A DNA stretch of 64,000 nucleotides from Streptococcus mitis (GCF_901542415.1 NZ_CABEHV010000004.1:1054001-1118000); one strand, 5' to 3'. Shown: positions 18,124 to 28,644, counted from the stretch's first letter. Numbers and translations are program-made. Notes: generated by a model not told the origin, from the letters alone.

Positions 18124-20637
18124 TTATTGTCTTTTACCGTGACAGTTTTTAAACTTCTTACCAGAACCACATGGGCAAAGTTCATTCCGTCCAATCTGAC
18201 TCAAATCCAAATCTTCTGGTATATTTGCTTGGTGGGCAGCGATATTACGGGTCGCTGTTGTACTGATATGGTGTTCTGCTTGTGGTCTTTCTTGTTCATG
18301 AATTTGTGCTTTCATCATCAAGCGTGTCACATCAAACTCAATCGAACCAATCATGTCATTAAACATACGGAAACCTTCTGCCTGATACTCGACAACAGGG
18401 TTGTTCTGAGCATAGCCACGAAGTCCAACCGCGTTACGTAATTGATCTAGGGCATCGATATGATCTGTCCACTTGTTATCTACCACTCGTAGAATCAAAA
18501 CTTTTTGGAATTCTTTAACTGCTTCTTCATCGCGTAGTTTTGAAACCTGACTATCGTAAACTTGCAAGGCACGTTGGAAAAGTTCTTCCTTGATGGCCTT
18601 ATCAGACAAGCCAGACAAATCTTCCATCGTAATAGAATCTTCTGGAAGCAAGTTGTACTTAGCAAAGTTCAAAATTGCTTCGAGTTTTTCATCTTGTTTG
18701 GCACGCGCATGACCATCAACGACACGACCAATCGTGCGTTTAATCATAGCCTGAATTTCAGGTGCCAAGTCACGATCTGCAGTAATGACGTCGTAACGTT
18801 GAGCGTAGATAATTTCACGTTGTTCACGCATGACGTCATCGTATTGAAGGACTTGTTTACGGGTATCGTAGTTATTTCCTTCGACACGTTTTTGCGCCGC
18901 TTCAACTTGACGTGTCAACATACGAGACTCAATGGCCTCCTCAGACATGTTCAAGCGTTCAAAGATTCCCTTCAAACGTTCAGAACCAAAACGTTTCATC
19001 AAATCATCTTCAAGAGAGAGGTAGAATTGTGACTCACCTGGGTCTCCTTGACGACCTGAACGTCCACGAAGCTGGTTATCGATACGACGGCTTTCATGAC
19101 GTTCTGTACCAATAACACAAAGTCCTCCAAGTTCACGAACTCCTTCACCAAGCTTGATGTCGGTACCACGACCGGCCATGTTAGTCGCAATGGTAACAGC
19201 ACCACGTTGACCAGCATTCATGATGATTTGAGCTTCTTTATAGTGGTTTTTGGCATTCAAGACTTCGTGAGGAACACCAGCTGCGACTAGTTTCTTAGAA
19301 ATGTAGTCACTGGTTTCAACCGCTACTGTACCAACCAAGACAGGCTGACCTTTTTGGTAACGAGCTTTAACATCTTCGACAACCGCCTTAAACTTAGCCT
19401 CGATACTTGCATAAAGAAGGTCTGAGTGGTCAATACGTTGAACAGGACGGTTGGTTGGGATTGGAATAACACGAATGTTGTAAATTTCACGGAATTCTTC
19501 TTCCTCAGTCTTACCTGTACCCGTCATACCAGACAATTTCTTGTACATACGGAAAAGGTTTTGGTAAGTGATTGAGGCAGATGTCTTGGTTTCATCCTGA
19601 ATTGGCACACCTTCTTTAGCTTCAATGGCTTGGTGCAATCCATCAGAATAACGACGACCTTCCATGGTACGACCTGTAAATTGGTCGACAATCAAGATTT
19701 CTTGCTCTTCGCTCACCACATAGTCAATATCGAGAAGCATGATGTAGTTGGCACGAAGGGCGTTATCGATAAAGTGAGTCAGAGCTACATTTTCGATGTC
19801 ATAGAGATTGTCAAGTTTGAAGTAGCTTTCAGCCTTGTCAATCCCTGAATCAGACAAACCAATAGTCTTAGACTGCACATCGATGATGTAGTCGTCTTTG
19901 TCCAAAGATTTTACATAGTGGTCTGCCATGTGGTAGAGCTGACTGGTTTCAACTGCATTAGCACCTGATACGATCAAAGGTGTACGGGCCTCATCAATCA
20001 AGATTGAGTCAACCTCATCGACCAAGGCATAGTTAAGCGGACGTTGTACCATGTTTTCAGCACGAACGACCATGTTATCACGAAGGTAGTCAAATCCGAT
20101 TTCTGAGTTGGTTGAGTAGGTAATGTCACACTCATAGGCTTCTTTTTTCTCCATTGGAGATTTGGCAGCCAAGTTAATCCCTACTGACAAACCAAGCCAT
20201 GAGTACAATTCACCCATTTCAGTCGCGTCACGCTCTGATAGGTATTCATTGACCGTAACTACGTGAACCCCTTTACCTGAAAGGGCGTTGAGGTATACGG
20301 GCATGGTCGCAGTCAAGGTTTTCCCTTCCCCTGTACGCATCTCTGGCACGTCACCATGGTGAAGAACGATTCCCCCCATGACCTGAACCTTATATGGGAA
20401 GAGACCTAGGACACGTTTGGCACCCTCACGGACAACCGCAAATGCTTCATAAAGCAATGAATCCAGTGATTCTCCATTTTGATAACGTTCTTTAAATTCA
20501 ACTGTTTTTGCTTTTAGTTGGTCATCTGTCAAAGCAGCCATTTGGTCTTCGTATTTGAAAACCTTGTCAGCCATCTTTTCCAGACGACGGATTTCTCCTT
20601 TATCATTTTCGATAATTGTTTTTAAAATATTAGCCAT
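18124..20637 (-). CDS. secA: Preprotein translocase ATPase SecA
   Basis: 837 residues, motor of the Sec secretion pathway. N-terminal DEAD motor with Walker A region [29 protein letters not shown], substrate cross-linking domain, second motor domain with GRGTDIKLG and [11 protein letters not shown], then scaffold helices. The C-terminus carries the zinc-binding SEC-C motif [14 protein letters not shown]. Standard length. Start ATG at 20637 follows GGAAAAA-type sequence; no better start is in frame. Confidence 0.98.
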   Translation of the reverse strand: MANILKTIIENDKGEIRRLEKMADKVFKYEDQMAALTDDQLKAKTVEFKERYQNGESLDSLLYEAFAVVREGAKRVLGLFPYKVQVMGGIVLHHGDVPEMRTGEGKTLTATMPVYLNALSGKGVHVVTVNEYLSERDATEMGELYSWLGLSVGINLAAKSPMEKKEAYECDITYSTNSEIGFDYLRDNMVVRAENMVQRPLNYALVDEVDSILIDEARTPLIVSGANAVETSQLYHMADHYVKSLDKDDYIIDVQSKTIGLSDSGIDKAESYFKLDNLYDIENVALTHFIDNALRANYIMLLDIDYVVSEEQEILIVDQFTGRTMEGRRYSDGLHQAIEAKEGVPIQDETKTSASITYQNLFRMYKKLSGMTGTGKTEEEEFREIYNIRVIPIPTNRPVQRIDHSDLLYASIEAKFKAVVEDVKARYQKGQPVLVGTVAVETSDYISKKLVAAGVPHEVLNAKNHYKEAQIIMNAGQRGAVTIATNMAGRGTDIKLGEGVRELGGLCVIGTERHESRRIDNQLRGRSGRQGDPGESQFYLSLEDDLMKRFGSERLKGIFERLNMSEEAIESRMLTRQVEAAQKRVEGNNYDTRKQVLQYDDVMREQREIIYAQRYDVITADRDLAPEIQAMIKRTIGRVVDGHARAKQDEKLEAILNFAKYNLLPEDSITMEDLSGLSDKAIKEELFQRALQVYDSQVSKLRDEEAVKEFQKVLILRVVDNKWTDHIDALDQLRNAVGLRGYAQNNPVVEYQAEGFRMFNDMIGSIEFDVTRLMMKAQIHEQERPQAEHHISTTATRNIAAHQANIPEDLDLSQIGRNELCPCGSGKKFKNCHGKRQ

Positions 20638-20740
20638 GTTTTTCCTTACTTTAAATTCCGAATATTTTAGAATGTTCTTTTAATTTTAGCACAATTACTG
20701 ATTATTTTCAAGGAAGAATCCCCATTTTGAAAAGGAAAAA

Positions 20741-20766
20741 GAGGCTAGTTCCCAAGCTAACCTCTC
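20741..20766 (-). terminator. Terminator hairpin
   Basis: AGAGGCTAG...CTAACCTCT with one mismatch; on the minus strand it is followed by TTTTTCC. It ends the small membrane-protein gene upstream of secA. Confidence 0.7.
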
Positions 20767-20782
20767 TGATTTTTATGACTGA

Positions 20783-21070
20783 TTAATTGCCAAAAATCGG
20801 CAAAATGGCAAATAGGATAAATAGATTTATCCAAAAAGAAAGACAACAGATAAGTCCAAAAACAAAGAGACTGACTTTCTTGGACAGCAAGGCCATCAAA
20901 ATCGACAGAATTCCAAAAACTAGTAAAACTTTCTGCATGATTAAGAGATTGATAAATATTCCCAGAACTGGTTTATCCCAAGGAACAAAGAAGAAAGCCA
21001 GCCAGATCAGCAGAACTAAACCAATATAGACCTTAGAATAGCGTGTAATAAATGATTTTAGACGTTCCAT
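20783..21070 (-). CDS. Small membrane protein, unknown
   Basis: 95 residues from ATG 21070, which has GGAGG eight bases upstream; the longer frame to 21109 lacks a site. Three hydrophobic segments (about 14-32, 37-58, 62-90) with a short basic N-terminus MERLKSFITRYSK. No family recognised. Single gene between two terminators or repeats, between secA and the paired membrane proteins. Function unknown. Confidence 0.7.
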   Translation of the reverse strand: MERLKSFITRYSKVYIGLVLLIWLAFFFVPWDKPVLGIFINLLIMQKVLLVFGILSILMALLSKKVSLFVFGLICCLSFWINLFILFAILPIFGN

Positions 21071-21102
21071 AAGCAACCTCCTACAAATAGAAAGTAATAT
21101 AA

Positions 21103-21206
21103 TAATCAATGAAAATCAAAGAGCAAACTAGGAAACTAGCCGCAGACTGTACTTGAGTACGGCAAGGCGATGTTGACGTGGTTTGAATTTGATTTTCGAA
21201 GAGTAT
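21103..21206 (+). repeat. RUP-type element
   Basis: 104 bp. The left end is degraded (AATCAATGAAAATC for ATACTCAATG) and the right end is intact (TTTTCGAAGAGTAT). It abuts the stop of the adjacent membrane-protein gene. Confidence 0.85.
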
Positions 21207-21209
21207 AAA

Positions 21210-21557
21210 TCAATGCCTTCCACCGTTAGACTCCCCTAGTTCTCGTCTCAAGCGAAACATGTTTTTGAAAAAGATATAGTCTAACCAGTCACTGCCTAGA
21301 GATAAGACTATCAAAAGCAACCAAACACCCCAAGTACTAGCATCTGATACATAATTTAGAACAAAAGGGAAAAATAAGAATGAAAAAATTGTCATATCCA
21401 AGCTAAACAGAGCTAAAAGGGAAATATAAATCCAGTAGAAATAGTAGATAATGGGGAAAAACTTACTGTTTCTATCAGCATTATCTATCCAATAAAAAAA
21501 GTAAAAGCAAGGAAATAAGAGTATCAAATGAAACCAATTAAACGACAGTTTCATCAT
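21210..21557 (-). CDS. Small membrane protein, paired paralogue A
   Basis: 115 residues from ATG 21557, five bases after GGAGG; an upstream GTG at 21563 overlaps the binding site. Three or four hydrophobic segments; conserved core LILLFPCFYFFYWIDNADRNSKFFPI and C-terminal FKNMFRLRRELGESNGG (quoted in two parts). It is clearly homologous to the next upstream gene, including flanking bases, so the pair arose by tandem duplication. Family not recognised. Confidence 0.7.
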   Translation of the reverse strand: MMKLSFNWFHLILLFPCFYFFYWIDNADRNSKFFPIIYYFYWIYISLLALFSLDMTIFSFLFFPFVLNYVSDASTWGVWLLLIVLSLGSDWLDYIFFKNMFRLRRELGESNGGRH

Positions 21558-21622
21558 CGACACCTCCTCTTTAAAATTGTTTTCTTTAGTTTCATTCTAT
21601 TAAATGTTCTTACCAATATAAA

Positions 21623-21958
21623 TCAATGCTTTCCACCTTTAGACTTCCCCAGTTCCCGTCTCAAGCGAAGCATTTTTTTGAAAAAGAAATAAGTTAACCT
21701 ATTCAGACCAATAGCTAGCAGGATAAAAAGAAACCAAATTCCCCATAACTTGATATCTGTCAAATTTCTCAAGACGATATTGAAAAACAGAACTGAAATA
21801 ACTGTCCAAGCAAGGCTAAAAAGAGCATAGAGGGGGATGTAAAACCAGTAAAAATAGTAAAAAATTGGGAAAAATTTACTATCTCTATCAGCCTTTTCAA
21901 TCCAGCTGAAAAAGTAAAACCAGGGAAATAAGATTATCAATTTAAACAAATGTTTCAT
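21623..21958 (-). CDS. Small membrane protein, paired paralogue B
   Basis: 111 residues from ATG 21958 with GAGGGG upstream; a longer frame reaching into der is out of frame with that gene and not credible. It shares the ADRxSKFFPIxYYFYW core and the RRELGxSxGG tail with its neighbour. Hydrophobic, probably three or four membrane segments with a positively charged C-terminus. It follows der in the same direction. Function unknown. Confidence 0.7.
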   Translation of the reverse strand: MKHLFKLIILFPWFYFFSWIEKADRDSKFFPIFYYFYWFYIPLYALFSLAWTVISVLFFNIVLRNLTDIKLWGIWFLFILLAIGLNRLTYFFFKKMLRLRRELGKSKGGKH

Positions 21959-22043
21959 CACCAGCCCCTCTCGATTTGACAGCGCTTTCTTTATCTTCAT
22001 TCTATCAAAAAAATCTGGAAATGTCATTCCAGATTCTACTTTT

Positions 22044-23354
22044 TTATTTGCGTTTTCTTGCGATGAGATGGATTGGTGTTCCTTCAAAGACAAAGGCCTT
22101 GCGGATTTGATTTTCCAAGAAACGCAAGTAAGAAAAGTGCATGAGTTCTTCTTCGTTGACAAAGATAACAAAGGTCGGTGGTTTGGTTGCCACTTGAGTC
22201 GCATAGAAAATCTTGAGACGTTTTCCTTTGTCTGTCGGTGTTGGGTTGATGGCAATAGCATCCATAATCACATCGTTCAAGACAGCTGATGGGATACGTG
22301 TGTTTTGACTTTCGCTGATTTGCTTGATCATCTCAGGCAGTTTGTGGAGACGTTGCTTGGTCAAAGCAGATACAAAGATAATCGGTGCGTAAGGCAGGTA
22401 TTGGAACTGCTCACGGATATCTTCTTCCCAGTTTTTCATAGTGTGGTTATCTTTTTCAAGTGTATCCCACTTATTGACCACGATAATCATCCCTTTACCA
22501 GCTTCATGGGCAAATCCTGCGATACGCTTGTCGTATTCACGGATGCCTTCTTCCGCATTGATGACCATCAAGACCACATCTGAACGGTCAATAGCACGCA
22601 TGGCACGCATGACTGAGTATTTCTCAGTATTTTCATAAACCTTACCAGATTTACGCATACCAGCCGTATCAATCATGGTAAACTCTTGACCATCTGTATC
22701 TGTAAAGTGGGTATCAATAGCGTCACGCGTTGTTCCAGCAACAGGACTAGCAATGACACGGTCTTCTCCCAAGATAGCATTGATCAAGCTTGACTTTCCA
22801 ACGTTTGGACGACCAATCAAACTAAACTTAATGACATCTGGATTTTCTTCTTCATATTCATTTGGAAGATTTTCTACAATAGCGTCTAGCACATCCCCTG
22901 TACCGATACCATGGACAGATGAGATAGGCAGCGGTTCACCCAAACCGAGAGCATAGAAATCATAGATATCATTTCGCATCTCAGGGTTGTCCACCTTGTT
23001 CACTGCCAGGATAACTGGTTTGTGGGTCTTATAAAGCTTACGGGCTACGTATTCGTCCGCATCAGTAATTCCTTCCTTACCAGACACAACAAAGACGATA
23101 ACATCTGCTTCTTCCATGGCAATTTCTGCCTGGTGCTTGATTTGTTCCATAAAAGGAGCATCGACATCATCGATTCCTCCTGTATCAATCATGCTAAAAG
23201 AACGATTGAGCCACTCACCCGTTGCATAGATACGGTCACGTGTTACTCCTTCGACATCTTCTACAATGGAGATTCGCTCACCAGCGATCCGATTAAATAG
23301 GGTTGATTTCCCAACATTGGGACGTCCTACAATGGCAATAGTTGGTAGGGCCAT
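22044..23354 (-). CDS. der: Ribosome biogenesis GTPase Der (EngA)
   Basis: 436 residues with two tandem GTPase domains followed by a KH-like domain; needed for 50S subunit maturation. First G1 [12 protein letters not shown] (residues about 8-19) and NKVD; second [12 protein letters not shown] (about 181-192), [10 protein letters not shown] and NKWD. Standard length. Start ATG 23354; the gene follows the nitroreductase by 13 bp. Confidence 0.97.
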
Positions 23355-23367
23355 AATTTCTCACTTT

Positions 23368-24081
23368 CTACAATAACTTCTTCTGTTCAAGATTTTTTCT
23401 AGTTGAGCTTGGTTCTGCTTGACCAAACTGTTCTGCTAGACGCTGACTCCAGCTTGTTGTCGCACGCGCCCCAGCATAGTCCGCCTGTACACGGTCATAA
23501 GCCTCAATCACATCAACTGTTTGTTCCTGATATTCTTCCTCAAAGATAACATTCTCTAGTGGCAGTCTTGGTTTCACATCATGATTTTGATTTGGCACAC
23601 CCAGTGCCATCCCAAAGACAGGATAAGTGTAGTCAGGTAGGTTAAAAAGCTCTGCCACTTCTTCTGACTTGTAACGAACCAAGCCAATGATGACACCTCC
23701 ATAGCCCAAACTTTCAGCTGCCAGCAGGGCATTTTGTCCAGCAAGAGCCGCATCGACCGAACTAATCAAGAGACCTTCCACCCCTTGAGGTTGGAATGTA
23801 TCGGTATGAAGTCGGGCTCCCTTTTCTGCTCGGTTTAAATCTCCGACAAAGAGAAGGAAAACAGCTGACTGGCGAATGGCTTCTTGAGGCACCAATTCAT
23901 ACAAGGCATCTTTCTTCTCTTGACTTCGGACCACAATCACAGAGTAGGATTGGAAATTCTTCCAAGACGAGGCCATCTGGGCTGCTGTCAGGATTTCAGT
24001 CAAGTCTTCCTGAGGAAGGGCTTGCTTTTTAAACCTGCGCACTGAAGTATGAGCCTTCATTAATTTGATTGTTTCTGTCAT
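23368..24081 (-). CDS. Nitroreductase-family NADPH:FMN oxidoreductase
   Basis: 237 residues, FMN-dependent nitroreductase fold, NfsA/FRP-like. The N-terminal HTSVRRFKKQ binds FMN phosphate; the glycine-rich AESLGYGGVIIGLVR segment and the C-terminal extension AGARATTSWSQRLAEQ fit the family. It reduces flavins, nitro compounds or quinones; the physiological substrate is unknown. Overlaps dnaI by four bases, so it is translated with the replication genes, a linkage known in streptococci but without an obvious functional reason. Confidence 0.88.
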   Translation of the reverse strand: MTETIKLMKAHTSVRRFKKQALPQEDLTEILTAAQMASSWKNFQSYSVIVVRSQEKKDALYELVPQEAIRQSAVFLLFVGDLNRAEKGARLHTDTFQPQGVEGLLISSVDAALAGQNALLAAESLGYGGVIIGLVRYKSEEVAELFNLPDYTYPVFGMALGVPNQNHDVKPRLPLENVIFEEEYQEQTVDVIEAYDRVQADYAGARATTSWSQRLAEQFGQAEPSSTRKNLEQKKLL

Positions 24082-24974
24082 CGACGGTTTACTCCTTCTA
24101 AACGAGTCTCCTCAGCCAAATAACGGATGCGTTCCATGACGCGTCTGGCTTCCCAGGTTTCGTCAGGTCCTTGTTTTACTTTAGCAAAATGCTTCTCCAA
24201 ATCTTCAAAGTCGAAGTTGGAGGTGAAAAAGGTCGGTAAATTTTCCTGCATCCGATATTGGAGAATGACCTGCAGGATTTCATCACGCACCCAAGCTGTT
24301 GATTGCTCGGCACCAATATCATCTAAAATCAGGACTTCAGAAAGCTTAAGCTCATCCACCAAGGTCTTGACATTACCATCACCGATAGCATTTTTGACAT
24401 CAATGACAAAGCTAGGATAGTGGAGGAGAGTTGATGAAACACCGCGTTTTTCTGATAAATCATGGGCTAAGGCAGCCACCATGAAACTTTTACCCACACC
24501 AAAGTCTCCATATAGGTAAAGACCTTTTCGAATAGCTGGATATTGCTCCACGAAGGCTAATAGCTTTTCAAAAACTGGCAAGCGACCCAAATCATCCAAG
24601 TCAACTTGAGCTAAACTAGCTTTCCTGAGACTAGCTGGCAGATTGATTAACTTGAGACGGTTCTTAATAGCCGCTTCTTTTTCCGCCGCGATTAGTTCAG
24701 GAGTTTCTTCATATGAAACGTCCGCATAGCCATGATTCATGACTAGTATAGGCTTGTAGCCTTTGGCAATATAATCTGTATCTCCTCGGAGAAACTTGTC
24801 ACGCTCGGTAATGTACTGATTAAATTTGGAGATACTGCGATTCAATTCCTCTGGAGTAAGGGATTCTTGCTGGATAAAGGCCGCAACATCAGGATCCTTC
24901 ATGATTTTCTGGACCAAATCTTGATAATGAAAACGGCTAGGTTGACGTTTGAGTACGTCTCCGACACTTTCCAT
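24078..24974 (-). CDS. dnaI: Primosomal protein DnaI (helicase loader)
   Basis: 298 residues. It loads the replicative helicase at the origin and at restart sites. N-terminal helicase-binding domain (1-125), then AAA+ ATPase with Walker A GDFGVGKSF (about 155-163), Walker B LILDDIGAEQ and an arginine-rich C-terminus. It begins one base after dnaB stops, and overlaps the nitroreductase start. Confidence 0.95.
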   Translation of the reverse strand: MESVGDVLKRQPSRFHYQDLVQKIMKDPDVAAFIQQESLTPEELNRSISKFNQYITERDKFLRGDTDYIAKGYKPILVMNHGYADVSYEETPELIAAEKEAAIKNRLKLINLPASLRKASLAQVDLDDLGRLPVFEKLLAFVEQYPAIRKGLYLYGDFGVGKSFMVAALAHDLSEKRGVSSTLLHYPSFVIDVKNAIGDGNVKTLVDELKLSEVLILDDIGAEQSTAWVRDEILQVILQYRMQENLPTFFTSNFDFEDLEKHFAKVKQGPDETWEARRVMERIRYLAEETRLEGVNRR

Positions 24975-26144
24975 CTAATCTCCTCCTTTTTCTAATCGAG
25001 CTAATAGTTCTTGTTTCTTACGTTCTAGTTCCAGACGAGTTTCCTCGCTGGTTTCATTCTTATAATCTGGATTGCTCCACTTGGGTACATTGGACTTGGT
25101 AGGACTGGGTTTACTGCTTTTTTGAGCCTGACTCTTTTGCCCACGTTCACGGATGCGCAAGACTGCCTCTTCTGCCGAATGAATCTTTTGGTATGCATAA
25201 TCATTGGCTACCTTCATGGCATATTTCTCATTGATGTTTGCCGAATCTACCTTATTAAAGGTCAATAAGAGAATGATATTGATGACTTCATCCAGCAAGC
25301 CCAAGCCAGCCATCTGTTGCAAGAGTTCCCTTTCTGTTTGGGTAATGGTTCCCTTGCGTGTTTGCTTGATTTCTGCCAAGAACTGCAGGGCAGTTTTACT
25401 TTTGGCTTCTTTGATAATGGTCGTTTCCTTAGGACTAAAGTCAGAGGAAATCGGTTTTTGAGCAATTTTTTCCCGCATGCGTTTGGTTGAAATAACCTGG
25501 GAAACAGCTGTTGACTTGGCCAGTTGATAGGTTTCAAACCAAGTCCATTTCTTCTCCTCGGCAATGGCAAAGAGGTTCAAAACATCGGACTGCTCATCCG
25601 CAAAGCGAAGCCCATCACGAGCCATCAGCTGACGAAAATGATCCAAGTCAAAATCATTGGCCACTTTCTTCTTGAGACTAAGGTCTTCTTGACTTCCCAG
25701 TTCTGCCAAGTCTGGAAAGACTTGATTGAGTGAGACAGGTATTTCTTCTCCCTCAGCACTCTCAACTCTCAAATCCTCCACAGCTGCATCACCAATCTTT
25801 TTCTCTAAAAGTCTGCGATAAATAGGATGTTCCAAGAAGTCTTGACTAGATAGAGGAGCATGGAGAGCTAACTGATAAACATCACCCTTTTGATAGAGGG
25901 TCAAAAGATTGAAAGCAGATAGGATTTTCAGGGATTTTATCAGTCTATCCATCCCAAAATTGAGATGATTGAGAATGCTTGAAAAAAGATATTCCTTTCT
26001 GCCATTATCCCAAAAACTGATCGTATAAAGATAAAGGCTCAGTGCCTCCTGACCGATAATCGGGAGGTAGCACTGTACCAGAGATGAGGTATCTTGCGAC
26101 ACCCGATTATTCTTTAGATAAGAAAAACGGTCAATTGGCTTCAT
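24975..26144 (-). CDS. dnaB: Replication initiation and membrane attachment protein DnaB
   Basis: 389 residues, firmicute DnaB/DnaD-type protein (not the helicase), co-loader with DnaI. DnaB_2 domain in the middle to C-terminal part (TLLTFNKVDSANINEKYAMKVAN quoted as two blocks: LLTFNKVD and INEKYAMKVA). The charged C-terminal tail ELERKKQELLARLEKGG is likely coiled coil. It starts at the base next to the nrdR stop, with a GGAAAG site inside nrdR, so translation is coupled. Confidence 0.93.
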   Translation of the reverse strand: MKPIDRFSYLKNNRVSQDTSSLVQCYLPIIGQEALSLYLYTISFWDNGRKEYLFSSILNHLNFGMDRLIKSLKILSAFNLLTLYQKGDVYQLALHAPLSSQDFLEHPIYRRLLEKKIGDAAVEDLRVESAEGEEIPVSLNQVFPDLAELGSQEDLSLKKKVANDFDLDHFRQLMARDGLRFADEQSDVLNLFAIAEEKKWTWFETYQLAKSTAVSQVISTKRMREKIAQKPISSDFSPKETTIIKEAKSKTALQFLAEIKQTRKGTITQTERELLQQMAGLGLLDEVINIILLLTFNKVDSANINEKYAMKVANDYAYQKIHSAEEAVLRIRERGQKSQAQKSSKPSPTKSNVPKWSNPDYKNETSEETRLELERKKQELLARLEKGGD

Positions 26145-26618
26145 TTATCTTTCCTTTTTCTTTTTAGAGGACTGGGTGATTTGTTGGAGCAAGCTCTCTA
26201 ACTCACTAACATCCTTAAAACTACGATAGACACTGGCAAAACGCACATAGGTAATCTCATCCAACTCAGCCAACTCCTCCATGACGAGTGAACCAATGTC
26301 CTCACTTTGAATTTCGTTTTCATTTCGACCACGGAGTTTCTGTTCGATACGATTGACTACCATGTTGATTTCATCACTTGACACAGGACGTTTCTGGGCT
26401 GAGCGGATAATCCCATTAAAGATTTTATCTCTGGAGAATTGTTCTCGTGTGCCATCTTTTTTAACAACCACTAAGGTTCTTTCTTCTACTCGTTCGTAGG
26501 TTGTAAAACGGTGCTGGCATTCGTCGCACTCACGTCTTCTACGAATGGTGTTCCCTTCTTCTGCTTGGCGACTATCGATAACACTTGACTTGGTAGCCCC
26601 ACATTTTGGACAACGCAT
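26145..26618 (-). CDS. nrdR: Transcriptional repressor NrdR
   Basis: 157 residues, nucleotide-sensing repressor of ribonucleotide reductase genes. N-terminal zinc ribbon with CPKC...CDEC (Cys3, Cys6, Cys31, Cys34), then an ATP-cone domain beginning [19 protein letters not shown]. The start is ATG 26618 after GGAGGG; the upstream extension to 26678 is not credible. First gene of nrdR-dnaB-dnaI-nitroreductase. Confidence 0.96.
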
Positions 26619-26691
26619 CCTTTCCCTCCTTATCGTTTTCTTTTCATTATACCATTTTTTAAACGATTCCCAAAACAATTCTACTTTTTGC

Positions 26692-26734
26692 TTGACAAGT
26701 TTTTTGTTTTGTTGTATTATTTAATTAAGACAAC
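26692..26734 (+). promoter_or_regulatory. Promoter and probable operator of the GntR/ABC operon
   Basis: TTGACA (26692-26697), 17-bp spacer, TATTAT (26715-26720). An inverted repeat GTTGT...ACAAC at 26711-26734 (10 of 12 pairs) covers the -10, so the GntR protein encoded next probably represses its own operon here. Confidence 0.8.
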
Positions 26735-26757
26735 TAGATAAAAGAAAGGAGACCAAG

Positions 26758-27123
26758 ATGTCCTGGACATTTGACAACAAAAAACCCATCTATTTACAGA
26801 TTATGGAGAAAATCAAGCTTCAGATTGTTTCCCATACACTGGAACCCAATCAACAACTTCCAACCGTGAGAGAGCTAGCTAGCGAGGCTGGTGTCAATCC
26901 CAACACCATCCAAAGAGCCTTGTCAGACCTCGAACGAGAAGGATTTGTCTACAGCAAGCGAACAACTGGACGATTTGTGACTGAGGATAAGGAACTGATC
27001 ACCCAATCGCGCAAACAACTATCCGAAGAAGAATTGGAACACTTCGTTTCCTCCATGACCCATTTTGGCTATGAAAAAGAAGAACTACCAGGCGTAGTCG
27101 GCGATTATATTAAAGGAGTTTAA
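26758..27123 (+). CDS. GntR-family regulator (YtrA subfamily)
   Basis: 121 residues: an N-terminal winged helix (KPIYLQIMEKIKLQI, PTVRELASEAGVNPNTIQRAL, GFVYSKRTTGRFV) and only a short C-terminal tail, the size typical of YtrA-type repressors encoded with ABC transporters. It is the first gene of a three-gene unit; the ABC ATPase starts five bases downstream. The start has AAAGGAG. The inducer may be a cell-wall antibiotic, as for B. subtilis YtrA (inference). Confidence 0.9.
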   Translation: MSWTFDNKKPIYLQIMEKIKLQIVSHTLEPNQQLPTVRELASEAGVNPNTIQRALSDLEREGFVYSKRTTGRFVTEDKELITQSRKQLSEEELEHFVSSMTHFGYEKEELPGVVGDYIKGV

Positions 27124-27127
27124 GCCT

Positions 27128-27823
27128 ATGTCATTACTAGCATTTGAAAATGTATCCAAATCATATGGAGCAACCCCAGCCCTTGAAAATGTTTCCCTTG
27201 AGATCCCAGCTGGAAAAATCGTTGGTCTTCTCGGTCCAAACGGCTCAGGGAAAACAACATTGATTAAACTAATCAATGGCCTCTTACAACCAGATCAAGG
27301 ACGTGTCCTGATCAACGACATGGAGCCAAGCCCAGCAACCAAGGCCATCGTAGCTTATTTGCCGGATACGACCTATCTCAATGAGCAAATGAAGGTCAAA
27401 GAAGCCCTAACCTACTTCAAGACCTTCTATAAAGATTTCAATCTGGAACGCGCCCATCATCTACTTGCAGACCTTGGCATTGATGAAAATAGTCGTCTCA
27501 AGAAACTATCAAAAGGAAACAAGGAAAAGGTCCAACTGATTTTGGTTATGAGCCGTGATGCCCGTCTCTACGTTTTAGACGAACCCATTGGTGGGGTGGA
27601 TCCAGCAGCCCGTGATTATATCCTCAATACCATTATCAACAACTACTCACCAACTTCTACCGTTTTGATTTCTACCCACTTGATTTCAGATATCGAGCCA
27701 ATCTTGGATGAAATTGTCTTCCTCAAAGACGGAAAAGTCGTTCGTCAAGGCAATGTAGACGATATTCGCTATGAGTCGGGTGAATCCATTGACCAACTCT
27801 TCCGTCAGGAATTTAAGGCCTAA
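27128..27823 (+). CDS. ABC transporter ATP-binding protein
   Basis: 231 residues. Walker A GPNGSGKTT (about 36-44), a degenerate signature LSKGNKEKVQLIL in place of LSGGQ, Walker B LYVLDEPIGGVDP and switch His in STHLIS. It pairs with the permease encoded 15 bp downstream. The LSKGNKEK signature is usual in the YtrB/BcrA-like group. Likely an exporter or antibiotic-stress transporter; substrate unknown. Confidence 0.92.
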   Translation: MSLLAFENVSKSYGATPALENVSLEIPAGKIVGLLGPNGSGKTTLIKLINGLLQPDQGRVLINDMEPSPATKAIVAYLPDTTYLNEQMKVKEALTYFKTFYKDFNLERAHHLLADLGIDENSRLKKLSKGNKEKVQLILVMSRDARLYVLDEPIGGVDPAARDYILNTIINNYSPTSTVLISTHLISDIEPILDEIVFLKDGKVVRQGNVDDIRYESGESIDQLFRQEFKA

Positions 27824-27838
27824 GCAAAGGAGATTATT

Positions 27839-28606
27839 ATGTTTTGGAATTTAGTTCGCTACGAATTTAAAAATGTTAACAAGTGGTATTTAGCTCTTTA
27901 CGCCGCCGTGCTAGTTCTTTCCGTTCTCATAGGAATGCAAGGACACTACTATAATTATGTATCTTTCAAAGATAGCCAACCTGTCTTACTTTTCTTTCTG
28001 GCTCTCGTCTTTGGTGGATTGATGATTACGCTTGGGATTTCAACCATTTTCTTGATTATTAAACGATTCAAAGGTAGTGTCTATGACCGACAAGGCTATC
28101 TGACTTTGACCTTGCCAGTTTCTGAACACCATATCATCACAGCCAAATTAGTTGGAGCCTTCATTTGGTCTATCCTTAGCTCCACTGTACTAGCTCTAAG
28201 CGCTTTTATTATTGTTACCATAACGGTTCCAGAATGGATATCAAATTCTGAGTTGATTCCACTTGTAGGAACATTCCTTCCTCAACTCTCTCTTATGGGG
28301 GTATCCTTCCTACTAAATACCATTTCAGGAATCCTCTGCATCTACTTGGCTATTTCCATCGGACAACTTTTCAATGAATACCGTACCGCACTAGCCATTG
28401 TAGCTTATATCGGTATCCAAATCGTCATTGGATTTATTGAAGTCTTCTTCAATACCAGTACTAACTTCTATATTAATTCACTTGCAGGATTTAATGATAA
28501 TTTCTATATGGGAGCAAGCGTAGGCATTGTTGAAGAACTCATATTCATAGCTATCTTTTACCTCGGAACCTACTACATCTTGAGAAACAAGGTTAATTTG
28601 CAATAG
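27839..28606 (+). CDS. ABC transporter permease
   Basis: 255 residues with six predicted membrane segments and a cytoplasmic loop (KRFKGSVYDRQGYLTLTLPV quoted as KRFKGSVYDRQGYLT) typical of ABC-2 permeases. The start at 27839 follows AAAGGAG. Last gene of the GntR operon, ending at a strong terminator. Confidence 0.88.
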   Translation: MFWNLVRYEFKNVNKWYLALYAAVLVLSVLIGMQGHYYNYVSFKDSQPVLLFFLALVFGGLMITLGISTIFLIIKRFKGSVYDRQGYLTLTLPVSEHHIITAKLVGAFIWSILSSTVLALSAFIIVTITVPEWISNSELIPLVGTFLPQLSLMGVSFLLNTISGILCIYLAISIGQLFNEYRTALAIVAYIGIQIVIGFIEVFFNTSTNFYINSLAGFNDNFYMGASVGIVEELIFIAIFYLGTYYILRNKVNLQ

Positions 28607-28612
28607 TTTTAA

Positions 28613-28644
28613 AGTCTAGCGACAATAACTCGCTAGACTTTTTT
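28613..28644 (+). terminator. Terminator of the GntR/ABC operon
   Basis: Perfect ten-pair stem AGTCTAGCGA/TCGCTAGACT, 7-nt loop, then TTTTTC. Confidence 0.9.
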
